A DNA stretch of 35,552 nt from contig JAJZNX010000055.1 in the NCBI GenBank assembly GCA_021852275.1, forward strand, positions 1 to 35,552. The letters are read 5' to 3'. The notes under the pieces were generated by a model, which was not told where the DNA came from, searched no databases, and was given only the letters and a program-made list of their open reading frames with translations. Numbering within the stretch: the stretch's first letter is position 1; each line of letters begins with the position of its first letter. The stretch comes from Planctomycetota bacterium. GTDB lineage: Bacteria > Planctomycetota > Phycisphaerae > WQYP01. A program made the translations under genes and the position numbers. Shown one piece after another: positions 16,450 through 23,796 of this stretch.

Positions 16450-19400
16450 TTATTTCAGGACCAGCACGCCCAGCCCCGTAACGTAACGATAATCATTATT
16501 GTTGCCGCCCCAGATCACCCGGCGTAGCTGGTGATACGTTTTGGACATATCTCGCACGGAAAGGCCAAAGCCGAGGAAATTGCCGGCTCGCGGCTTAAAA
16601 GTCGGTGGAAAATCTTTCCAGGGAACATAAATGACCACCCGGTAACCGCGGGCATTGCGGCTGGATTGCATAACAACCGTATGGGGTTTGGCAAAGAGGT
16701 TGTGGTAATGGCTGGAGGAAGGTTCATGGCCGCGCCAGGCGATCTGGGCAATGTTGATGGTGCCCTTGCCGCCTCGGACCGCGCAAATGACCTGAAAATC
16801 GGCCGGGCCGTAGCGGGCATGGGTAAACTGATTGTTAATGGTGGGGTTGAAGTACAATTCCACCCCGTCCGCCTGCCAATCCGCCTTGCCGGAAGACGGA
16901 TTAAAACCGCGGGGCGTGGTGTCGTGAACCTTGGCGGCGATGTACAATCCGCGGCGATTCCAGGTGATGGAGGCCTGGGCCCATTTGGACAACCGCCGAA
17001 ACACCAGGTGTTTCCATCCGGAAGCATGTTGACCCAGGGTGGGCGGCCGGGTGTTATGCCCGGCCGGCCAGACTTTCAGCCTGAAGCTATGGACAACCAG
17101 TTTGGATCCAATGCGTATGCCCAGGCGAACAGGCGCATCGGCCCCCCGCTGCAGACCGCTGATGATCGGCAGTGTCACCGGCACTCTCTGATCCAAAGTC
17201 ACCGCCGGAAATGCGACCGAGGCTTGGCTGAAGCGCCAGCCATGCGGACTTCCCATGAGATCCAGGGTTCCCTGTTGCGGAACGGCCACGTTGCCTTTAA
17301 CCATGGCCACAAGTTGGGGATGTCCGTCCGCGGCGCGGCCGATGGCCACGCGCGTAATGAACACCTGGCTTAAGCCGGGAATGGTGGCTCTGGCCAGTAT
17401 CCGGGAGAGCGTTACAACCGGCAGATGTGCAGCCCGCAGGTATACCACTTTGCCGGTAAGCCGCACCGTAACGCTGCGGCCATTGGCGGCCTGCGGCTGG
17501 ATGGCCTGGCCCGCCATGTTATCCAGCACCATCTGGTCAGCAGAAACAGGAATGGTAATGGTGTGGGAGGCACCGGCGGCCCACAGCAAGGCCACGCTGT
17601 TTCCCCCATTGCCGAACACGTAACATCGCAGATTGCCACCGAGGTGGACCACGCGATGCGTAACCGACGGGCCGATATAGTCTATGAGGGTATTGCAAGC
17701 GATCAGGGGCATTGAAGGTGCCCCATCGTACTCCAGCAGATCAAGACTGTGGGCGAATATGCCCAGTTGGGAGGAAGTAACATTGAACCAGCTCTCGCGG
17801 GCCACTCCGGCGGCACGTTCCTGGGCAATGTACTCCACGAGTTGCTGCGGAGTCATGGGAGCGGGGTTTTGCACGCCCAGAGCCAGGGCGGGAAGAAGAT
17901 TGGGGTAAATGGCCCCGTTGGGCCCGCTGGATTCAGAGTTAATAATTGGATAGGTTTTTCCGGTAAACTGCCGGGCCATCCGCCGCACCTGCCCGGCCCA
18001 GTTGTGCTTATTACTGCCCCCATGAATGGCGATGCCGTCCATGTAACGGCCGAGTCCAAGTTGCAGGCAATGTTGGAGCCAGTGCATGGAAGTTACACAC
18101 AATCCGTAAACCTGATTGCGCGGGTCCACCTCTTTGATATTGCGGTATACCTGCTGTTGGAGCGGAACGTAAAGTTGCGCCGCCATCTTGACGCCCGGTT
18201 CGTTGTATGGCTCCCACATGAATATGCGGCCCTTGTAATGCTCCGCGATGGCGTGCGCGAAGTTGCCGAATTTAATGGCGTTGACAATGTGCTGGTTCTG
18301 AAATACCGGCCAGGAACCACCGACGCAGGCAATGTCGGATCGGGCCCATGCCGGCTGCTGATCCGGTCCGCCATGGGCGGCCAGATTGACGTATACATCA
18401 AGGTGATATTTTTGGGCCAGGGCTACCAGCTCATCGCTGTCCCGCCAGCGAAATTTATTGGTACCCTCCGGCTCAATGGTCTGAAAGGCCAGTGCCCAGT
18501 AGGTATGCCACCAGCCCCAGCCGAGCTGGTGCACGAATTTGAAAACCTGCTGTGGCGGATAATCAAAGGTCATCAACGAACTGTGATTGGGCCCAAACCC
18601 CCAGTAAGGAGCAACGGTGGAACTCATGATGCAGGCAATACTGCCGCCGAAAAAGGCCGCGTCAGCGTGCGGGCGGCGGCCCAGCGGTTTGATGACGCCA
18701 TAGGCTATCTGTTGAAAGCCCTGCCCGTCGGCCATGCGCGCGGTAAGGCGGTACAGCCCGCGCGGTTCAGGCTTCAGGGGAATGACGACCGAGCCGTGGT
18801 TGGCATTGATGGTGGGTTTTAAGTGCAGCGTGAGGGCAGGAAACTCACGGTGTGAAAAGAGTTCCTCTTCGGTAATGACCACCGGTTGAGCGGTTACATT
18901 TTTCCCCGCCGCGTGGAGGACAATTTGAGGAACCTCCGCGGGAGTGTACACTTTGATGAGGCGGTTACAAGTAAAGGCCAGGTCGAAACGGGCGGGATTG
19001 ACATACGGTGTCAAACCGCCGTGCTGCAGTTGGACCGCATCAATCCAGATGGTCTTCCATGGCCTGGTGGAGGGAACCACAATCTGCACATAAAAGGCAT
19101 TGCGCATGCCGGCAAAGTTGGGGTAATACCAGCGCTTCGGTGTAACGGTAACATGAAAACGCTTCCAATGCCGGGTGAGCGTAGCGCTGCCGTAGACAAC
19201 AGCTTTAAATCCATTGTTGAGCGTAAAGGATATCGCACAACCGGGAGTATCGGTTTTCGCATACAGTGACAGCGTGATGGAGCCGCTGGTATGAACGATG
19301 CGGATGCCCTGCGAGGAAACCCGGAACACATCATCGCCGGAACCATTCACCAGTTTGAGACTGCAATGGCCTTTGGCCGCGGTGGTGCAGTCGATGCTCG

Positions 19401-19617
19401 GAGGAACATAAGTTTTCCAGTTGGGCAGCAAAATCAGAGGATCTACGCTCCAGCCGTCCCAACCGGCTTCAAAGTTACTCCCTTCGGGAATTAAGTTTGT
19501 GGCACCGGCCCGCACGGTTGCATTGACCAGCAGCAAGCCGAGGATCAGTATCATGGCTGAAAACCAACGGACCAACGGACTCTTTTTCTGAAATTTCTGG
19601 GTCTGCGGAAAATCCAT
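16450..19617 (-). CDS. Exported clan GH-A glycosidase with CBM4/9-like and CBM9-like domains
   Basis: 1055 residues. Signal peptide: WFSAMILILGLLLVNATVRAG (about 18-38). Residues about 40-200 form a jelly-roll resembling CBM4/9 (NLIPEGSNFEAGWDGW start; WKRFHVTVTP). A beta domain follows, then a TIM barrel (about 320-680) with acid/base E473 in WEPYNEPG and probable nucleophile E562 in INSESSGPNG, the GH-A pattern (GH5/GH39-like). Residues about 880-1055 look like a CBM9/DOMON domain (GLYIAAKVHD, DGVELYFNP). It would attack polymer outside the cytoplasm. AAAGGA lies before the ATG. It follows the LamG gene by 68 bp. Substrate not deducible. Confidence 0.82.
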   Translation of the reverse strand: MDFPQTQKFQKKSPLVRWFSAMILILGLLLVNATVRAGATNLIPEGSNFEAGWDGWSVDPLILLPNWKTYVPPSIDCTTAAKGHCSLKLVNGSGDDVFRVSSQGIRIVHTSGSITLSLYAKTDTPGCAISFTLNNGFKAVVYGSATLTRHWKRFHVTVTPKRWYYPNFAGMRNAFYVQIVVPSTRPWKTIWIDAVQLQHGGLTPYVNPARFDLAFTCNRLIKVYTPAEVPQIVLHAAGKNVTAQPVVITEEELFSHREFPALTLHLKPTINANHGSVVIPLKPEPRGLYRLTARMADGQGFQQIAYGVIKPLGRRPHADAAFFGGSIACIMSSTVAPYWGFGPNHSSLMTFDYPPQQVFKFVHQLGWGWWHTYWALAFQTIEPEGTNKFRWRDSDELVALAQKYHLDVYVNLAAHGGPDQQPAWARSDIACVGGSWPVFQNQHIVNAIKFGNFAHAIAEHYKGRIFMWEPYNEPGVKMAAQLYVPLQQQVYRNIKEVDPRNQVYGLCVTSMHWLQHCLQLGLGRYMDGIAIHGGSNKHNWAGQVRRMARQFTGKTYPIINSESSGPNGAIYPNLLPALALGVQNPAPMTPQQLVEYIAQERAAGVARESWFNVTSSQLGIFAHSLDLLEYDGAPSMPLIACNTLIDYIGPSVTHRVVHLGGNLRCYVFGNGGNSVALLWAAGASHTITIPVSADQMVLDNMAGQAIQPQAANGRSVTVRLTGKVVYLRAAHLPVVTLSRILARATIPGLSQVFITRVAIGRAADGHPQLVAMVKGNVAVPQQGTLDLMGSPHGWRFSQASVAFPAVTLDQRVPVTLPIISGLQRGADAPVRLGIRIGSKLVVHSFRLKVWPAGHNTRPPTLGQHASGWKHLVFRRLSKWAQASITWNRRGLYIAAKVHDTTPRGFNPSSGKADWQADGVELYFNPTINNQFTHARYGPADFQVICAVRGGKGTINIAQIAWRGHEPSSSHYHNLFAKPHTVVMQSSRNARGYRVVIYVPWKDFPPTFKPRAGNFLGFGLSVRDMSKTYHQLRRVIWGGNNNDYRYVTGLGVLVLK

Positions 19618-19651
19618 GATACAGTTTCCTTTGATGAAAGGGACTATTGGG

Positions 19652-19667
19652 TATCGTCATAACGATA
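19652..19667. repeat. Small inverted repeat between LamG and glycosidase genes
   Basis: TATCGT 19652-19657 and ACGATA 19662-19667 with a 4-nt spacer, in the 68-bp gap between two genes of unit D. It could be a short mRNA hairpin or an operator half-site pair; nothing else supports either. Confidence 0.25.
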
Positions 19668-19685
19668 AGGGGGCGGGTCATCTTC

Positions 19686-20648
19686 TCATTTTCGTGGAGC
19701 CGGTGAATACTCTCGTACCACGTTATAAAGTTTGAGTTCTTCAAGCTTATAATCCGCTTTGGTTCCGCTGGGATTCAAATACAGCCACTTATTGCTCTCC
19801 GGAGATGGGGATTGAATCGCCTTGGCGGAAAACCGGATGGCCAGTTTTTTTCTCGCTTTTTGCAGCGCTCCATCCACATACAAAGCCATGGACGATTTAC
19901 CGGCCTTACCGGTTTTCCAGGTGATGGCAATTTGATGCCACTGATGCGCTTTCCAGCTTGTCAGCGGAATGGTGATATAAAAACGCTTGCCCTTCTTATC
20001 AGAGATAATATAAAAAAGATCATTCTTACCCCAATCCTTGGACCCACCGACAAACAATTGAATGGACGAACGGAACCAGGCCTGGGCGTGCCAGATAAAA
20101 ATCTGACGCTCGTGAACAAAATGCCCCGGAGCTTTGTCAAAACTGATCCACAAAGAAAGTGTGCCCTGCCTGGCCGGCATAACCGTTGAATGATAGCTGA
20201 TACTGCCGCCCTTGAGAAAATGGGCACATCGGCCGAACTTGCCGCGGGTAAAGACTATCTGGTTGCCATTAGAAATCTCCCGGCCGGGCGGAACATGGTG
20301 GTGCAAGCCGCCAAGCGGATCGGAAAGCACCAGCGACTTATCAGTGGTCGCGGCCGGTACCGGTGTCTGGCCTGGCTTCAGTGCTGCCCCACAAAGTCCG
20401 ATCGTGAGAAGAACCAGCAGCCCCCAAAGTCTGCCTTGACGGCTGCAACGGGAACCGGCGTAGATAACCTGGTACTTTCCAGCAGTCTTGTACAGCCGTA
20501 AAAATTGCCTCACGCTCTTTACACACGTGGTGGCACGATCCAGATATGGTCTTCGCCTTACCAAAGACCATAACTTGCGACGCATAAAATTATTGTTTTT
20601 CTGTGCAACGTTTCTAAAATGAAAACGTTGGGAATTGAACGTGCTCAT
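19686..20648 (-). CDS. Membrane-anchored or exported LamG-domain protein
   Basis: 320 residues. An unusually long basic N-terminal part (about 70 residues) precedes one hydrophobic segment, LWGLLVLLTIGLCGAAL (about 75-91), acting as anchor or late signal peptide. The rest is a LamG/concanavalin-type sandwich: GTLSLWISF, HQWHQIAITWK, SMALYVDGALQ, and KLEELKLYNVV at the end. Such domains bind glycans. ATG 20648 is preferred to GTG 20666 because GAAAGGA lies 9 nt upstream of it. First gene of unit D, about 40 nt downstream of the predicted start of transcription of the minus-strand promoter module; it has no structured leader like those of units A-C. Confidence 0.65.
   Translation of the reverse strand: MSTFNSQRFHFRNVAQKNNNFMRRKLWSLVRRRPYLDRATTCVKSVRQFLRLYKTAGKYQVIYAGSRCSRQGRLWGLLVLLTIGLCGAALKPGQTPVPAATTDKSLVLSDPLGGLHHHVPPGREISNGNQIVFTRGKFGRCAHFLKGGSISYHSTVMPARQGTLSLWISFDKAPGHFVHERQIFIWHAQAWFRSSIQLFVGGSKDWGKNDLFYIISDKKGKRFYITIPLTSWKAHQWHQIAITWKTGKAGKSSMALYVDGALQKARKKLAIRFSAKAIQSPSPESNKWLYLNPSGTKADYKLEELKLYNVVREYSPAPRK
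20606..20630. repeat. Inverted repeat just inside the LamG gene
   Basis: CAACGTTT 20606-20613 and AAACGTTG 20623-20630 are perfect 8-bp arms with a 9-nt spacer, located 19-43 nt after the start codon. It might be an mRNA hairpin near the start or an operator; AAACGTT arms recall LacI-family sites, but those are usually tighter. Confidence 0.35.
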
Positions 20649-20695
20649 ATAGGGCCATCCTTTCACTACCTGTGCGCACCCGATGCTTGAGGTCT

Positions 20696-20761
20696 ATCAT
20701 AGTCCTCTGTACCGACGATGTATAGTACAGAATTTACTCATGGAAGGACGATCTTTTATCA
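20696..20761 (-). promoter_or_regulatory. Shared promoter/operator module, copy D (minus strand)
   Basis: Read on the minus strand: TGATAAAAGA (20761-20752), a degenerate second repeat TGAGTAAATT (20740-20731), -35 TATACA (20724-20719), 17 bp, and -10 TATGAT (20701-20696), a 5/6 match. The first 18 bases and TGTACTATACA are identical to copy B. It faces away from copy B, with 87 bp between them, and drives the six-gene unit D. The sequence after the -10 is unlike that of A-C. Confidence 0.72.
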
Positions 20762-20848
20762 CACATTATGTGCGGCGGCCGGAGACAAATGGGATGCAAA
20801 AGATGAAGTTCAATATTGTTATCATCGCCGTCCGGGGCCAAAGCGGCG

Positions 20849-20914
20849 TGATAAAAGATCGTCCTTTGATGATACAAGAATGTACTATACACGGGTCGGG
20901 CCGATTGTTATGCT
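20849..20914 (+). promoter_or_regulatory. Shared promoter/operator module, copy B
   Basis: Direct repeats TGATAAAAGA (20849-20858) and TGATACAAGA (20870-20879), -35 TATACA (20886-20891), 17-bp spacer, extended -10 TGT-TATGCT (hexamer 20909-20914). Differs from copy C only at a few bases. Divergent from copy D, so one regulator may control both directions. Confidence 0.75.
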
Positions 20915-20920
20915 TTTAAT

Positions 20921-21024
20921 AGAACGATGCGGCAGTCCGGTTGTTGCAGTCGGCATTTCGCCGGCGGACCGGAGATTCAATCTTGAATCCTCTGTCGCGG
21001 GTTTTCTAAATGAGGAGTAGCATT
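20921..21024 (+). ncRNA. Structured 5' untranslated leader, copy B
   Basis: Outer stem TCCGG 20936-20940 with CCGGA 20969-20973; inner stem GTCGGC 20949-20954 with GCCGGC 20960-20965, loop ATTTC; second hairpin GATTCA 20974-20979 with TGAATC 20984-20989. GAGGAG at 21012-21017 is the ribosome site. Nearly identical to copy A. Confidence 0.65.
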
Positions 21025-22611
21025 ATGAACAGCAACAGTAACAGCAAGTGGACGATTGCCATGGTCGCGGCGGCGGTCAGCCTTGTGGGCGTCTCCATTT
21101 CCCGCGGCACCACCTACGTTGGAAATTCGGGATCGGTCACGTGGGATGTCGCAACGTCCTGGACGCCCAATGGCATCCCCACCGCAAGCGACACGGCTGA
21201 GATAGGCTACGGGAATACCTGCAGCATGGCCATTGGCGGTCTCAACGATGTAGCCTCCACCATTATTCTTGGCAACGGTACCGGTACCGGAAGCCTTTAT
21301 TTCGACGGCTACAGTACCAGCACAACGGCCGTTTTGACCGTCGGCGGCGGTACGGGTACCATTCAGGAGGGCACGACCGGAAGCAACGTGGTCTTCACCA
21401 ACGGAACCAAGCTCGTTACCATCAACGCGGCAAACATCGAAGCGTACGGGTTTGCCGTTGGGCAAGGCTCAACTTACGGGTACTACGTTCTCCCCTTGAC
21501 GCAAACTTGGACCAGCCTGAACGCGAACAGTCAAATTGCCGGCCATCTGACGGTGGGTAACGGCAATAACCACACCACGCCGGGCGGGGGTGATTTAATC
21601 ATCCAGGGAACCGTCAATGTCGGCAGCACCACAATCGCAAGTTACTCTGGTGCCACAACAACTCCGGTGTCAACGTTGGAGCTCGACGGCGGCACGCTCA
21701 ATACCAGCAGCATTGCGCTCGGCACCAACGGCACCACTACCAATGGCCTGTTCCTCTGGAACGGCGGCACCATTGAAAATGCCGGCGGCTTGAACCTGAC
21801 TGTCAGCGGCCCCAATCTGCAACTGGCTTCGGGCACAACGAATTCTTTCTCCATCAGTTCGGGCAAGACCGGCACTGTGAGCTCTGCCCTCGTTGACCAA
21901 ACCGCAGGTGGCGCGCTGACCGTAAGCGGCCCTGGAACACTGCAGTTGGCTGCCGCCAACACCTACACCGGCGCCACATACGTCAACAACGGAACCTTGC
22001 AGTTGGTAACCGGTGGATCGATTGCCAATTCATCTGGCATTGAGCTTAGTACGGGTACCACGCTCAACGTCAATCAGATAACAGCCACGCTTCCGAGCAC
22101 CCAGTCCCTGACGGGTTCCGGGACCGTATACACCAGCAGTCTTGTAACAATCAATGGCATTCTGACACCCGAAACATACACGGATGGAACGCTTACCAGC
22201 ACCATCGGCACGCTGACGTTTTCCGGTGGAACAAACGCAAAGAGTCTGCTGCAACTCAGCTCAACAAGCTTGTCCAACATGGCCATCCAAGGCTTTGGCA
22301 GCGGACAGTTTGACCAGATTACAGACGGGCCGCTTGGCGGAACGGTAACCTTCGGTGGTACATTGGACGTGAATATGGCTGGTGTTACCGGGGCTGGATC
22401 CGCCCAGATCTTCAATTTCACAGCGTATTCCTCGGACTTCAGCAGCATCGTCTTTAGCAACTTGGCCAATGGTCTAAGCGCCAGTTTTAACGCCACCACG
22501 GGTACCGTTAATGTTACAATGGCGGCCATACCCGAACCAGCCGCCTTGGGTTTGATGGTCTTTGCAGGCACCGGCCTGCTGTTGGTGGGCCGTAAACGTA
22601 AACAGGCCTGA
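21025..22611 (+). CDS. PEP-CTERM protein with autotransporter-type beta-strand repeat
   Basis: 528 residues, exported. Signal peptide within the first 30 residues (WTIAMVAAAVSLVGVSISRG). A long Gly/Thr/Asn-rich body suggests a right-handed beta-helix; it contains GALTVSGPGTLQLAAANTY and GATYVNNGTLQL (about residues 298-329), a match to the autotransporter-associated beta-strand (PATR) repeat. C-terminal sorting signal IPEPAALG, hydrophobic helix, GRKRKQA. ATG 21025 is used, with GAGGAG 7 nt before it, rather than the in-frame ATG at 21010. First gene of unit B. The N-terminal and C-terminal thirds resemble the PEP-CTERM protein of unit C (WDVATSWTPNGIPTASDTAE-type motif in both). Confidence 0.87.
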   Translation: MNSNSNSKWTIAMVAAAVSLVGVSISRGTTYVGNSGSVTWDVATSWTPNGIPTASDTAEIGYGNTCSMAIGGLNDVASTIILGNGTGTGSLYFDGYSTSTTAVLTVGGGTGTIQEGTTGSNVVFTNGTKLVTINAANIEAYGFAVGQGSTYGYYVLPLTQTWTSLNANSQIAGHLTVGNGNNHTTPGGGDLIIQGTVNVGSTTIASYSGATTTPVSTLELDGGTLNTSSIALGTNGTTTNGLFLWNGGTIENAGGLNLTVSGPNLQLASGTTNSFSISSGKTGTVSSALVDQTAGGALTVSGPGTLQLAAANTYTGATYVNNGTLQLVTGGSIANSSGIELSTGTTLNVNQITATLPSTQSLTGSGTVYTSSLVTINGILTPETYTDGTLTSTIGTLTFSGGTNAKSLLQLSSTSLSNMAIQGFGSGQFDQITDGPLGGTVTFGGTLDVNMAGVTGAGSAQIFNFTAYSSDFSSIVFSNLANGLSASFNATTGTVNVTMAAIPEPAALGLMVFAGTGLLLVGRKRKQA

Positions 22612-23685
22612 CCGCACACTTTTTAAGCAGGCCGATGGCGCATATAGTGCTACCGGCCTCTTTTCAACTGGCGCGACGGCAGGCGACGGACCAGCCATAT
22701 ACGTATTTCGGCGGCAATGCGGTTGGCTGCATAGTCGGCGGTGAGAGTGACAAGGGAGGAGTGTTGTTGTCCAGGCAAAAGAGTTACCCATGAAATACGC
22801 ACAAACCTATCGTCTCCGCATTGTCCGCTTCCGCCGGCCCCTGCACGGTTTTACCCTGGTGGAACTCTTAGTGGTGATTTTGATCATCAGTATTTTGATT
22901 GCGCTGCTCTTGCCGGCATTGGCCTCGGCAGTCAAGCTGGGGCGGCAAACGGTGTGTCTTAGTAACCTGCAGCAAATAGGTCTGGCCTACGGCATGTACG
23001 CCACGGATTATTCCGACCGCTATCCGCCGGCCTATTTTGATCCACTCAATATGGGAGTGTCATACACGGGCACGGCCAATGGCTCGTCTTGGGTACAGTA
23101 TATAGCGCCCTATCTCTCCCAAGGTGGGCCATATATCAATTCTTCCCAAGGGCTCCAGTGGTATTATCAGCGTATCGCTTTGGTCCATTCGCAGGCGATG
23201 ATCTGTCCGCAAGCCTGGATGAATCAACAAGCGGGGGCGCCGTATTCCAATCCCTCCACCTACGGAGCTAACCGCGACTTGGAACCCTGGCTGCCGCAGA
23301 GCCAGTTGTCTATTAACAGTTATTTTCCCATGCCGATCCGGATGGTGGACCCCGCTTCAACCTGCCTGTTGGCCGATGGCAATTTTCAGATTCAGAACGG
23401 TAGTGTGGGTTATTGGTTTGCTTATGTGGCAACGGATTCGGGCAATTATCCGTTGCGTCCGCCGGGCTGGGTGGAATCCACCACCACCACCGGCCCCGGT
23501 GAAGGCGTTTTTACCGCCGGTGAAACTACCGGTTCGGTGCATCCAGGCGGAGATAATGTGCTTTTCGCCGATTTCCATGCGGCAACTTTACCGGCAGCAT
23601 CCATACCCACCGTGTCCATTCCGCACGATGGCCCGCCCTGGGGCACAACCAGTGCCCAGGCTGTGATGTTCTGGACCGGCCAATA
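22572..23685 (+). repeat. Long direct repeat, copy 1
   Basis: 1114 bp repeated at 29026-30139 (offset 6454) with two mismatches found, at 23590 and 23596, both synonymous. It runs from within the PEP-CTERM transmembrane codons through the hairpin and pilin-like gene to the second base of its stop codon. Sequence on either side is clearly diverged. Confidence 0.93.
22629..22665 (+). terminator. Hairpin between PEP-CTERM and pilin-like genes, unit B
   Basis: AGGCCG pairs with CGGCCT (22629-22634 with 22654-22659); after one A/C mismatch the stem continues with wobble pairs to a 5-nt ATATA loop, then CTTTTC. It lies 17 bp after the PEP-CTERM stop. Terminator-like or mRNA-protecting; the downstream genes have no promoter that I can see before 22790, so full termination seems unlikely. 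Confidence 0.6.
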
Positions 23686-23686
23686 A
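22790..23686 (+). CDS. Type IV pilin-like protein with N-methylation motif (copy 1)
   Basis: 298 residues. Prepilin signal HGFTLVELLVVILIISILIALL with cleavage expected after G20 and Glu at +5 (E25), then LLPALASA. The C-terminal signature is degenerate: HPGGDNVLFADFHAA, where DFH replaces the usual DGH. Pseudopilins of this kind are matured by prepilin peptidase in the inner membrane. ATG 22790 is the only start in frame after the upstream stop that precedes the signal; a weak AAAGAG lies 6 nt before it. Identical in protein sequence to the gene at 29244. It stands between the PEP-CTERM gene and an exported glycosidase. Confidence 0.88.
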   Translation: MKYAQTYRLRIVRFRRPLHGFTLVELLVVILIISILIALLLPALASAVKLGRQTVCLSNLQQIGLAYGMYATDYSDRYPPAYFDPLNMGVSYTGTANGSSWVQYIAPYLSQGGPYINSSQGLQWYYQRIALVHSQAMICPQAWMNQQAGAPYSNPSTYGANRDLEPWLPQSQLSINSYFPMPIRMVDPASTCLLADGNFQIQNGSVGYWFAYVATDSGNYPLRPPGWVESTTTTGPGEGVFTAGETTGSVHPGGDNVLFADFHAATLPAASIPTVSIPHDGPPWGTTSAQAVMFWTGQ

Positions 23687-23796
23687 TGACGGCCCAAGTT
23701 CATTAACAAAAGAGAACCACCACAACCATCAAAAAGTAATTTAGTTCCTTGCGGCCAAGCGGCCAGGCACATAAGCGTTGATTAACAGGATCTTTT

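Noticed and set aside
17749-18822. 357-codon frame antisense to the exported GH-A gene
   Set aside because: Shadow frame in high-GC coding DNA; the opposite strand carries catalytic motifs and a signal peptide.
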